This document shows, one piece after another, positions 1 to 8,200 of a stretch of 12,749 bases of DNA. Position 1 is the first letter of the stretch; every line of letters starts with the position of its first letter. The notes beneath the pieces were generated by a model. That model had not been told where the DNA came from. It made no database searches and worked only from the letters and a program-made list of their open reading frames with translations. The translations under genes were made by a program, and so were the position numbers. Source of the DNA: Desulfobacterales bacterium (GTDB taxonomy: Bacteria > Desulfobacterota > DSM-4660 > Desulfatiglandales > JALVZP01); the NCBI GenBank assembly GCA_027064285.1, contig JAMOPX010000137.1, positions 1 to 12,749 on the forward strand, written 5' to 3'.

Positions 1-118
1 CCTTCTTCGCTAAATGCTTCGTTATCGCCGCCGTCAACGTCGTCTTCCCATGATCTATATGCCCTATCGTCCCTACATTTACATGCGGCTTCTTCCTCTC
101 AAATTTCTTCTTTGCCAT
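1..118 (-). CDS. tuf: Elongation factor Tu, N-terminal fragment (cut by window edge)
   Basis: EF-Tu is the GTPase that delivers aminoacyl-tRNA to the ribosomal A site. Only the first 39 residues lie in the window. They contain the characteristic start MAKKKFERKKPHVNVGTIGH and the P-loop (G1) motif GHIDHGKT at residues 19-26. The ATG at 118-116 follows a strong Shine-Dalgarno (AAAGGAGGT) about 6 nt upstream. The gene sits 41 nt downstream of rpsG, where fusA (EF-G) is normally found first. Codon use is odd: by hand count 24 of 39 codons end in G and none in C, against about 8 of the first 40 codons of rpsG ending in G. GC is about 47% here. A second tuf ends at the other window edge. The identity as EF-Tu is firm; whether the full gene is intact cannot be seen. 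Confidence 0.95.
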   Translation of the reverse strand, partial: MAKKKFERKKPHVNVGTIGHIDHGKTTLTAAITKHLAKK

Positions 119-150
119 GCTTGAACCTCCTTTTATTCACATAACAACAT

Positions 151-170
151 TACCATCTATTACCATCTAT
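151..170. repeat. 10-bp perfect tandem repeat at the rpsG stop codon
   Basis: The plus strand reads taccatctat twice in direct succession. On the coding strand the first copy encodes the end of S7 (tail HYRW and its TAA stop) and the second copy lies in the rpsG-tuf leader. This looks like a small local duplication at the S7 terminus. It has no obvious hairpin potential and no recognised function. Confidence 0.8.
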
Positions 171-630
171 AATGAGCAAATGCCTTATTTGCCTCTGCCA
201 TTCTATGGGTATCTTCTTTCTTCTTAATTGCACCACCTCTATTATTATAGGCATCTAACAATTCAGCCGCTAATTTTTCTGCCATACTTTTACCAGACCT
301 TGCCCGCGCATAATTAATAAGCCAACGAATCGCTAAAGCTTGAGCCCTTGAAGGTCTCACTTCTATGGGCACTTGATAGGTAGCTCCACCTACCCTTCTG
401 GATCTGACCTCCATAAGAGGCTTTGTATTTTCTAATGCCTTATTAAATACCTCTAACGAATCTTTCTTAGTCCTTTTTGCAATAATATCAAGTGCCTCAT
501 AAAAAATGGATCTGGCAACACTTTTTTTCCCATCTTTCATAAGACAGTTTATAAACTTGGCTACTACCTCACTATTATATTTGGGGTCAGGGGCAACCCT
601 CCTCTTTTCTACTGTGCCTTTTCTTGGCAT
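160..630 (-). CDS. rpsG: 30S ribosomal protein S7
   Basis: S7 nucleates assembly of the 16S rRNA 3' major domain (30S head) and lines the E site near the mRNA exit. The 156-residue product has the usual bacterial length. Family features run from the MPRK start, through RPLMEVRSRRVGG-like residues near 70-82 (here KPLMEVRSRRVGGATYQVP), to EVRPSRAQALAIRW and the C-terminal helix ending in HRMAEANKAFAHYRW. The ATG at 630 is preceded by AAGGAG. It lies 21 nt after rpsL and 41 nt before tuf. In E. coli S7 represses its own operon by binding a roughly 100-nt rpsL-rpsG spacer. The 21-nt gap here cannot hold that structure, so any S7 autoregulation must use another site. Identity is certain from the sequence. 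Confidence 0.98.
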   Translation of the reverse strand: MPRKGTVEKRRVAPDPKYNSEVVAKFINCLMKDGKKSVARSIFYEALDIIAKRTKKDSLEVFNKALENTKPLMEVRSRRVGGATYQVPIEVRPSRAQALAIRWLINYARARSGKSMAEKLAAELLDAYNNRGGAIKKKEDTHRMAEANKAFAHYRW

Positions 631-651
631 AGCTACTCCTTAAATGTATTT

Positions 652-1035
652 TTATGTGCTTACACTCTTAGGTCTTTTTGTCCCATATTTGGATCTGCTT
701 TTTCTTCTATCCTCAACTCCAGCAGCATCTAACGCACCTCTTATCACATGATATCTCACACCCGGAAGATCTTTCACTCTTCCACCTCTTATCAAGACTA
801 CTGAGTGTTCCTGCAGATTATGACCAATTCCTGGTATATAAGAGGTTACTTCTATACCATTAGTAAGTCTAACCCTTGCCACTTTCCTCAGAGCAGAATT
901 GGGCTTCTTCGGTGTAGTGGTATAAACCCTTACACATACCCCTCTCTTTTGAGGACAACCCTGTAAAGCAGGAGATTTAGATTTACTCTTCGGTTTTTCT
1001 CTGCCGCATCTTACTAATTGGTTTATGGTCGGCAT
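652..1035 (-). CDS. rpsL: 30S ribosomal protein S12
   Basis: S12 sits at the decoding centre on the 30S interface and tunes tRNA-selection accuracy. The 127-residue product is nearly collinear with well-known bacterial S12: MPTINQLVR start, CPQKRGVC with two cysteines (27 and 34), TTTPKKPNSALRK (39-51), GHNLQEHSVVLIRGGRVKDLPG (71-92) and the SKYGTKRPK tail. Lys43 and Lys88, whose substitution gives streptomycin resistance in other bacteria, are the wild-type residues. Asp89, the usual beta-methylthiolation site, is present. The ATG at 1035 has the strong ribosome-binding sequence AGGAGGAGAT directly upstream. The 65-nt gap behind it is the longest in the window and holds a likely promoter, so rpsL probably heads a sub-operon with rpsG and tuf as well as receiving read-through from rpoC. 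Confidence 0.99.
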   Translation of the reverse strand: MPTINQLVRCGREKPKSKSKSPALQGCPQKRGVCVRVYTTTPKKPNSALRKVARVRLTNGIEVTSYIPGIGHNLQEHSVVLIRGGRVKDLPGVRYHVIRGALDAAGVEDRRKSRSKYGTKRPKSVST

Positions 1036-1063
1036 ATCTCCTCCTCTTTAATACAAGCGATAC

Positions 1064-1092
1064 TTATTATTCTGAATCGCAAAATTTGTCAA
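1064..1092 (-). promoter_or_regulatory. Probable sigma70-type promoter for rpsL-rpsG-tuf
   Basis: In the rpoC-rpsL gap the coding strand carries a perfect -35 hexamer TTGACA (plus 1087-1092). Downstream is an AT-rich -10 region. Two registers are possible: AATAAT (plus 1066-1071, 5/6 match, 15-bp spacer) or TAATAA (plus 1064-1069, 3/6 match, 17-bp spacer). Transcription would start about 20-30 nt ahead of the rpsL ATG. A short inverted repeat flanks the -10 element (GCGAT at 1057-1061, ATCGC at 1076-1080). The -35 is seen directly; promoter function is inferred. Confidence 0.6.
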
Positions 1093-1100
1093 GACTTTTA

Positions 1101-4100
1101 TTAATCTACCACTCCCATCTGGACATCTCTATATTTCTTCAAACCAGTCCCTGCAGGAATTAATCTTCCCATTATAACATTTTCTTTTAATCCTTTTAAG
1201 TAGTCTATTTTACCAGCAATACTTGCTTCAGAAAGAACTCTTGCTGTCTCCTGGAAAGAGGCAGCAGAAAGAAAACTATCTGTGGTAAGAGATACCTTTG
1301 TAATTCCCATCAAAAGAGGTTCCGCACTTGCTGGTTTTTTGCCTTCTTCTATAAGCTTTCTGTTGATCTCTTCAAACTTTATTTTATCTATATATTCGCC
1401 AATCAATAGATCTGAGTCTCCAGGATCTGTTACCTTAACTTGCTTAAGCATTTGTTTCACAATTACTTCTATGTGCTTGTCATTTATCCTAACACCTTGA
1501 AGCCTATATACCTTTTGAATCTCGTTTACTAAATATTTTGCCAGCTCTTGAATTCCTTTTATTCTCAAAATATCATGAGGATCTGCTGAACCATCCATAA
1601 GGGGTTCACCTGCTCTTACATAGTCTCCTTCTAATACGCTTACATGTTTGCCTTTGGGTATATAGTAAGTAACAGGTTCTCCCACTTCTGGTGTAATAGT
1701 GATCTTTCTTCTTCCTTTAGTAAATTTTCCAAAGTGGACTACTCCATCAATATCACTTATGATTGCCACTTCCTTAGGTTTTCTTACCTCAAATAATTCC
1801 GCTACTCTAGGGAGTCCACCTGTTATATCTTTTGTTTTGGTAGTCTCACGAGGAATTTTTGCTAAAACTGTCCCAGCTGTTACCTTATCTCCTTCATTTA
1901 CAACAATAATAGCTCCTACAGGCAAATAATATCTTGCTTCTGCATTTGGATTATCAGGAAGTTTGGCTGTTTTTCCAGTTTCATCCTTTATAGAAATTCG
2001 TGGCCTCAGATCTACATCTTGGGCTTCTACAATAACTCTACTGATCCTACCTGTAACAGGGTCCCTTCTTTCTTGCATGGTTACACCTTCTATAATATCT
2101 CCAAACTTAACCCTTCCTGATACCTCTGTTAAAATCGGAGTAGTAAAAGGGTCCCATTCCACAAGAACTTGACCAGCCTTTACTTCTTCTCCTTCTTTCA
2201 CCTTTAATGTAGCGCCATATATAACAGGATATCTTTCTATCTCTCTACCACCTTTACCTACAATTGCGATTTCACCATTTCTGTTCATTACTACAAGAGA
2301 TCCATCTTCCCTAAGCACTGTTTTAAGATTAATAAATTTCACTTTTCCATTATTTCTGCAACTAATAGTGGACTGCTCCACCTGCTTTTTAGCTGCACCA
2401 CCTATATGGAAAGTTCTCATAGTAAGCTGTGTACCTGGTTCACCTATGGATTGAGCAGCGATGATTCCCACAGCCTCTCCTATATTTACTTCTCTTCCAT
2501 GAGCTAAATCTCTTCCATAACACTTTTTACATATACCGGTCTTTGATTCACACGTAAGCACTGATCTTATCTTTACCTTATCTATTCCTGCACTTTCTAT
2601 CTTTTTCACCTTTTCCTCATCAATCTCCTCATTTGCCTTTACAAGAACTTCACCAGTAACAGGATCTACTATATCTTCTACAGCTACTCTCCCAAATATC
2701 CTTTCCCCAGTCATCTGAAGTATTTCTCCGCCTTCAACAAGGGCATCTACCTCTATGCCATTAAGTGTTCCGCAGTCATCTTCTGTAATAACTGAATCTT
2801 GAGCCACATCTACCAATCTTCTGGTCAAATATCCAGAATTAGCTGTCTTCAAGGCTGTATCTGCAAGACCTTTTCTTGCCCCATGAGTAGAGATAAAGTA
2901 CTGGAGAACAGTAAGGCCTTCTCTAAAATTAGATGTGATCGGGGTTTCAATAATTTCACCAGAAGGCTTTGCCATAAGACCTCTCATTCCGGCCAACTGT
3001 CTCATTTGGTCTTTACTGCCTCTTGCTCCGGAATCCGCCATCATATAAATTGGATTAAAGCTTTTAATTTCTACTTCTCTTCCATCTGGAAGTTTCCTTT
3101 TCTCAATCGCAATCTCTTTCATCATCTCTTCTGTGATATCCTCTGTAACCTTAGCCCATATATCTACTACCTTATTGTATCTCTCACCATTGGTAATAAG
3201 ACCTCTGAGGTACTGATCTTCTACTTTTCTCACTTCCTCTTCTGCCTTTTCAATAAGCTCTTTTTTCTTAGGTGGAATCACCATATCATCTATTGCTATG
3301 GATATGCCAGATACCGTAGCAAACTTATATCCTATATCCTTCAATCTATCTGCCAGCAGAACTGTATTTTTCATTCCTAAATTCTTATAAGCTTCATATA
3401 TAATGGTTTTTAATCCTTTCTTATCAATCACCTTGTTCACAAACTCAAAAGGAAGTTTTTTATCTCCATCTTTTGGGATAACTTCATATATAAGAACCCT
3501 ACCAGTAGTTGTATCATAAAGCTGACCATCAATTCTTACTTTTATCTTAGCATGAAGATCCAACACCCCTGAATCTAAGGCTATATGCACCTCTTCAGGA
3601 TCAGAAAAGACCATTCCCTCTCCTTTTGCACCTGGAACCTCTCTGGTCATGAAATAAACGCCAAGAACAATATCCTGTGTAGGAATAATTATAGGATCAC
3701 CATGTGCGGGAGAAAGAATATTGTTTGTAGACATCATCAATACCCTGGCTTCCACTTGAGCTTCAATAGAAAGAGGAACATGTACAGCCATCTGATCACC
3801 ATCAAAGTCTGCATTAAATGCAGGGCATACTAACGGATGAAGTTGAATAGCCTTATCTTCTATCAAAATAGGCTCAAAGGCCTGAATTCCCAATCTGTGC
3901 AGTGTTGGTGCTCTATTCAAAAGAATACAATATTCTTTTACTACCTCATCCAATGCATCAAATACTTCAGGGGTTTCTTTTTCTACAAGCTTCTTTGCAG
4001 CCTTTACTGTACTAACAATCCCTTTATCCAAGAGTCTGTTGTAAATAAAGGGTTTAAACAGCTCTAATGCCATCTGCTTAGGAAGACCACACTGATGCAA

Positions 4101-5189
4101 TCTAAGCTCAGGCCCTACCACAATTACTGATCTACCAGAATAGTCAACACGTTTGCCCAAAAGATTTTGTCTAAATCTTCCCTGTTTCCCTTTAAGGGTG
4201 TCTGCTAAGGATTTTAAAGGTCTTCCATTAGAACCTGTCACAGGTTTTCCACTTCTCTCATTGTCAAAAAGCACATCCACTGCTTCCTGAAGCATCCTTT
4301 TCTCATTACGCACAATTATCTCAGGTGCATCAAGTTCATATAGTCTCTTAAGCCTGTTATTTCTGTTAATTACCCTCCTATACAAGTCATTCATATCAGA
4401 AGTAGCAAATCTACCTCCATCCAATGGAACAAGTGGCCTCAAATCAGGAGGGAGTACAGGTATTACTTCTAAAACCATCCACTCTGGTCTATTAGGAGAA
4501 TTTCTAAAGGCATCTATTATCTTTATCCTCTTACCTAACTTCTTGCGCTTTGCCTCAGAAGTAGTTTCTAACATCTCTGCTCTAAGTGTCTTTGAAAGAA
4601 GATCAAGATCCAGCTCCTTTAATAGCTTTTGAACTGCCTCAGCCCCCATTCCAACCTCAAAACTATCTCCATATTCTGCCCTTAACTGATAAAGCTGCTC
4701 TTCTGTAATAAGCATACCTTTTTCTAAGGGAGTATCCTTTGGATCGGTTACTATAAAGGTTTCAAAATAAAGAACCTGCTCCATCTTTTTTTGAGTTATG
4801 TCTAAGAGATTCCCAATCTTAGATGGCAAACATTTCACAAACCATATATGAGCTACAGGACATGCCAGTTCTATATGCCCCATTCTTTCTCTTCTTACTT
4901 TACTGTGTATAACCTCCACTCCACATTTTTCACATACTATACCTCTGTGCTTCATCCTTTTATATTTTCCACAATTACACTCATAATCCTTTACAGGACC
5001 AAATATCCTCGCACAAAAGAGCCCATCTCTTTCAGGCTTAAAAGTCCTGTAGTTTATAGTCTCAGGTTTCTTTACCTCTCCATAAGACCATTCTCTTATC
5101 TTTTCAGGAGAAGCTAATGAAATCCTAACAGCTCTAAAACTATTAGGGTCCTTTGGTTTTGCAAAGAAACTATATAGATCTTCTACCAC
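1101..5189 (-). CDS. rpoC: DNA-directed RNA polymerase subunit beta'
   Basis: Beta' holds the catalytic magnesium and, with beta, forms the DNA/RNA cleft of RNA polymerase. The product has 1362 residues. The N-terminal zinc-binding cysteines are C71, C73, C86 and C89. The lid/rudder region includes GKQGRFRQNLLGKRVDYSGR near 334-353. The active-site motif NADFDGDQ spans 459-466 with Asp461/463/465. The second zinc site is C806, C880, C887 and C890. The trigger loop MRTFHIGG is near 924-931. About 185 residues (roughly 934-1117) follow before DITGGLPRV at 1121; this matches the SI3 insertion of Gram-negative polymerases. The start is GTG at 5189-5187, the only non-ATG start in the window, with AAGGAGAGGG 4-12 nt upstream. 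It lies 24 nt after rpoB, consistent with co-translation of the two subunits. No frame disruption is seen. Confidence 0.99.
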   Translation of the reverse strand: MVEDLYSFFAKPKDPNSFRAVRISLASPEKIREWSYGEVKKPETINYRTFKPERDGLFCARIFGPVKDYECNCGKYKRMKHRGIVCEKCGVEVIHSKVRRERMGHIELACPVAHIWFVKCLPSKIGNLLDITQKKMEQVLYFETFIVTDPKDTPLEKGMLITEEQLYQLRAEYGDSFEVGMGAEAVQKLLKELDLDLLSKTLRAEMLETTSEAKRKKLGKRIKIIDAFRNSPNRPEWMVLEVIPVLPPDLRPLVPLDGGRFATSDMNDLYRRVINRNNRLKRLYELDAPEIIVRNEKRMLQEAVDVLFDNERSGKPVTGSNGRPLKSLADTLKGKQGRFRQNLLGKRVDYSGRSVIVVGPELRLHQCGLPKQMALELFKPFIYNRLLDKGIVSTVKAAKKLVEKETPEVFDALDEVVKEYCILLNRAPTLHRLGIQAFEPILIEDKAIQLHPLVCPAFNADFDGDQMAVHVPLSIEAQVEARVLMMSTNNILSPAHGDPIIIPTQDIVLGVYFMTREVPGAKGEGMVFSDPEEVHIALDSGVLDLHAKIKVRIDGQLYDTTTGRVLIYEVIPKDGDKKLPFEFVNKVIDKKGLKTIIYEAYKNLGMKNTVLLADRLKDIGYKFATVSGISIAIDDMVIPPKKKELIEKAEEEVRKVEDQYLRGLITNGERYNKVVDIWAKVTEDITEEMMKEIAIEKRKLPDGREVEIKSFNPIYMMADSGARGSKDQMRQLAGMRGLMAKPSGEIIETPITSNFREGLTVLQYFISTHGARKGLADTALKTANSGYLTRRLVDVAQDSVITEDDCGTLNGIEVDALVEGGEILQMTGERIFGRVAVEDIVDPVTGEVLVKANEEIDEEKVKKIESAGIDKVKIRSVLTCESKTGICKKCYGRDLAHGREVNIGEAVGIIAAQSIGEPGTQLTMRTFHIGGAAKKQVEQSTISCRNNGKVKFINLKTVLREDGSLVVMNRNGEIAIVGKGGREIERYPVIYGATLKVKEGEEVKAGQVLVEWDPFTTPILTEVSGRVKFGDIIEGVTMQERRDPVTGRISRVIVEAQDVDLRPRISIKDETGKTAKLPDNPNAEARYYLPVGAIIVVNEGDKVTAGTVLAKIPRETTKTKDITGGLPRVAELFEVRKPKEVAIISDIDGVVHFGKFTKGRRKITITPEVGEPVTYYIPKGKHVSVLEGDYVRAGEPLMDGSADPHDILRIKGIQELAKYLVNEIQKVYRLQGVRINDKHIEVIVKQMLKQVKVTDPGDSDLLIGEYIDKIKFEEINRKLIEEGKKPASAEPLLMGITKVSLTTDSFLSAASFQETARVLSEASIAGKIDYLKGLKENVIMGRLIPAGTGLKKYRDVQMGVVD

Positions 5190-5213
5190 TTTTCCCTCTC
5201 CTTAAAAGGGGTT

Positions 5214-8200
5214 TTATTGGACTTTTGTATCTTCAAAAAGTTCAATATTTAATGCAAGACTCTGAAGTTCTTTTATAAGCACCTTGAAAGACTCTGGCAG
5301 ACCAGGCTCTAAGATGTTATTTCCTTTTACTATCCTTTCGTACATTCTGGTTCTTCCAGCTACATCATCTGATTTTACTGTAAGAAACTCTTGAAGTGAG
5401 TAGGCAGCACCATATGCCTCTATCGCCCATACTTCCATTTCTCCAAGCCTCTGTCCTCCAAACTGAGCCTTTCCTCCCAATGGCTGCTGAGTAATAAGAG
5501 AATATGGACCAATGGAACGGGCATGAATCTTATCATCTACCAAGTGATGCAGTTTCATTACATACATTATTCCTACCGTAATCTTCTGATCAAAAGGCTC
5601 TCCTGTCTTTCCATCATAAAGGGTTGTTTTTCCAATTACAGGAAGACCTGCTTTTTTCAACAGTTCTTTTATCTTATGCTCCTTAGCACCATCAAATACA
5701 GGGGTTGCCATTGGAATACCATCTTTCCACATATGAACAGCTTCTATAATTTCTTCTTCACTCATTCCATCAAACATTTTATTATAATCTTCTTCCCCCA
5801 GTATATATATCAATTTCTCTTTTAGCTCTTCAAAGCTCTTCATTTTTTCTAAGGTCTCAGCTATCTGTCTGCCAAGCTCCTTAGATGCCCATCCAAGATG
5901 AGTCTCTAACACCTGACCTACATTCATACGAGAAGGTACACCAAGAGGATTCAATACCATATCCACTGGAGTCCCGTCTTCAAAATAGGGCATATCTTCA
6001 ATAGGAACAATCTTAGAAAGAACTCCTTTATTTCCATGTCTTCCAGCCATCTTATCACCAACAGATAGCTTTCTTTTAACCGCTAAATATACTTTGACCA
6101 TTTTTATTACACCCGGAGGAAGATCATCACCTGCTTGAATTCTTTCTATCTTTTTCTTTACTTCTTCCTTCCTCTTATCTAATTTAGAGACGGCTCTTTT
6201 TATAATCTCTTCTACCTTTTCTATCACTTCCATAGGAGCTTTTATATCTGCTCTAAGCCATACCTCCAATGAAAGTCTATCAACATCCTCTGAAGATATA
6301 GATTTTTCTGCACTAAGTAAAAGCTGCTTTGTCTTTTTATCATATAAATCTGTTCTCAAAGTTTTCCCTACTAAAAGCTCTTTTAGTTTCTGCTTTACAA
6401 CACCACTTATTATCCTGCTCTCATCTTCCAAATCCTTTTCTAAAGCCTCTATCTGCTTCTTCTCAATCTCTAAGGTTCTCTTGTCCTTTTCCACACCTTT
6501 TCTGGTAAAAATTTTTACATCTATCACTACACCCTTAGTGCCAGGTGGAACTCTTAAAGATGTATCCTTAACATCACTTGCTTTATCTCCAAATATAGCT
6601 CTTAAAAGCTTCTCTTCAGGAGTTAGCTGAGTTTCTCCTTTTGGGGTAATCTTTCCTACCAGTATATCACCTGGCTTTACTTCAGCACCTATTTTTGCAA
6701 TCCCGCATTCATCTAAATGTCTAAGTGCCTCCTCGCTTACATTAGGTATATCTCTTGTAATTTCTTCCTTTCCCAGCTTTGTATCTCTTGCCATCAATTC
6801 AAACTCTTCTATATGTATGGAAGTATAAATATCATCCCTGACAAGCCTTTCACTGATGAGTATAGAATCTTCATAGTTGTATCCTCTCCAGGACATAAAG
6901 GCTACAAGAACATTCTGCCCCAATGCAAGTTCTCCATTATCAGAAGAAGGGCCATCAGCAATTATCTGACCTTTTTTCACAAAATCTCCTTTTTTTACAA
7001 TAGGCTTTTGGTTATAACATGTATCTTGATTTGACCTTTTAAACTTTTCTAATCTATATATTTCAACCTCAGGTTCATCACCATTTCCTACGGTTCTAAC
7101 CACTATTCGGGTGGCATCCACATCTTCTACAATACCATCTCTTTTAGCCACCACCGCATTTCCAGAATCTTTAATCACTCTCTTTTCCATACCAGTTCCT
7201 ATAAGAGGCGCATTAGTCTTCATTAAAGGAACAGCCTGTCTCATCATGTTAGAGCCCATAAGAGCTCTATTAGCATCATCATGTTCCAAAAAAGGAATTA
7301 GGGAAGAAGAAACACTAACTATTTGTTTTGGAGCAACATCCATATATTTTATTTCTTCAGGTCTTGCCTTACTTGCTTCACCAGCCCTTCTTACTGCAAT
7401 TTCTTCCCTCAAAAATCTTCCTTGCTCATCCACCGGTGCATTAGCTTGAGCAATAGGATAATCTTTTTCATCTAATGCAGTCAGATATTCTATCTCTTTT
7501 GTAACAATACCATTTTCAACTTTTCTATAAGGAGTCTCTATAAAGCCAAGGTCATTAACCTTGGCATATGTGCATAAAGAAACTATAAGACCAATATTTG
7601 GGCCTTCTGGAGTTTCTATAGGACAAATTCTACCATAATGGGTTGGATGCACGTCTCTTACTTCAAATCCTGCTCTTTCCCTGGTAAGTCCACCCGGTCC
7701 CAGTGCGCTTAATCTTCTCTTATGAGTAATCTCAGAAAGAGGATTTGTTTGATCCATAAATTGAGACAACTGGCTTGTTCCGAAAAATTCATTTACAACA
7801 GCAGATACAGGCTTTGAATTAACAAGATCATATGGCATAAGGGTTTCTACTTCATGGAGAGCCATTCTTTCTTTTATAGCTCTCTCCATCCTAATGAGAC
7901 CAACCCTATATTCATTTTCTAAAAGTTCACCTACTGCTCTTACCCTTCTGTTTCCCAGACTATCAATGTCATCTACAGCTGACTCTGTTTCTTTTAATCT
8001 TATCAATTCCTTAACAGTAGCCATTATATCTTGAGCAGTTAGTGTCCTCTGTTCTGCTGGTATATCTAAATTAAAGCGGTAATTAATCTTAAGTCTTCCT
8101 ACTCTTGAAAGATCATAAGTCCTTTTATTAAAAAAAAGACTTTCAAAATAAGCCTCAGCTACCTCTCTGGTAGGAGGACTACTGGGTCGCATTTTTCTGT

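Noticed and set aside
2799..3380. 193-codon open frame on the plus strand inside rpoC
   Set aside because: It is antisense to highly conserved beta' coding sequence, rich in Ser/Cys/His/Phe/Ile from reverse-complemented codons, with no ribosome-binding site or family resemblance. The other plus-strand frames (for example 7111-7449, 8736-9110, 9535-9876, 10382-10756) are rejected for the same reason.
5190..5213. Small CCTT-TT-AAGG hairpin in the rpoB-rpoC gap as a terminator
   Set aside because: The stem is only 4 bp with a 2-nt loop and no T-tract follows; it overlaps the rpoC ribosome-binding region and is more likely coincidental.
7698..7769. Rifampicin-resistance substitutions in rpoB or streptomycin-resistance substitutions in rpsL
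   Set aside because: The key beta residues (D522, H532, S537) and S12 residues (K43, K88) are the sensitive-type amino acids.
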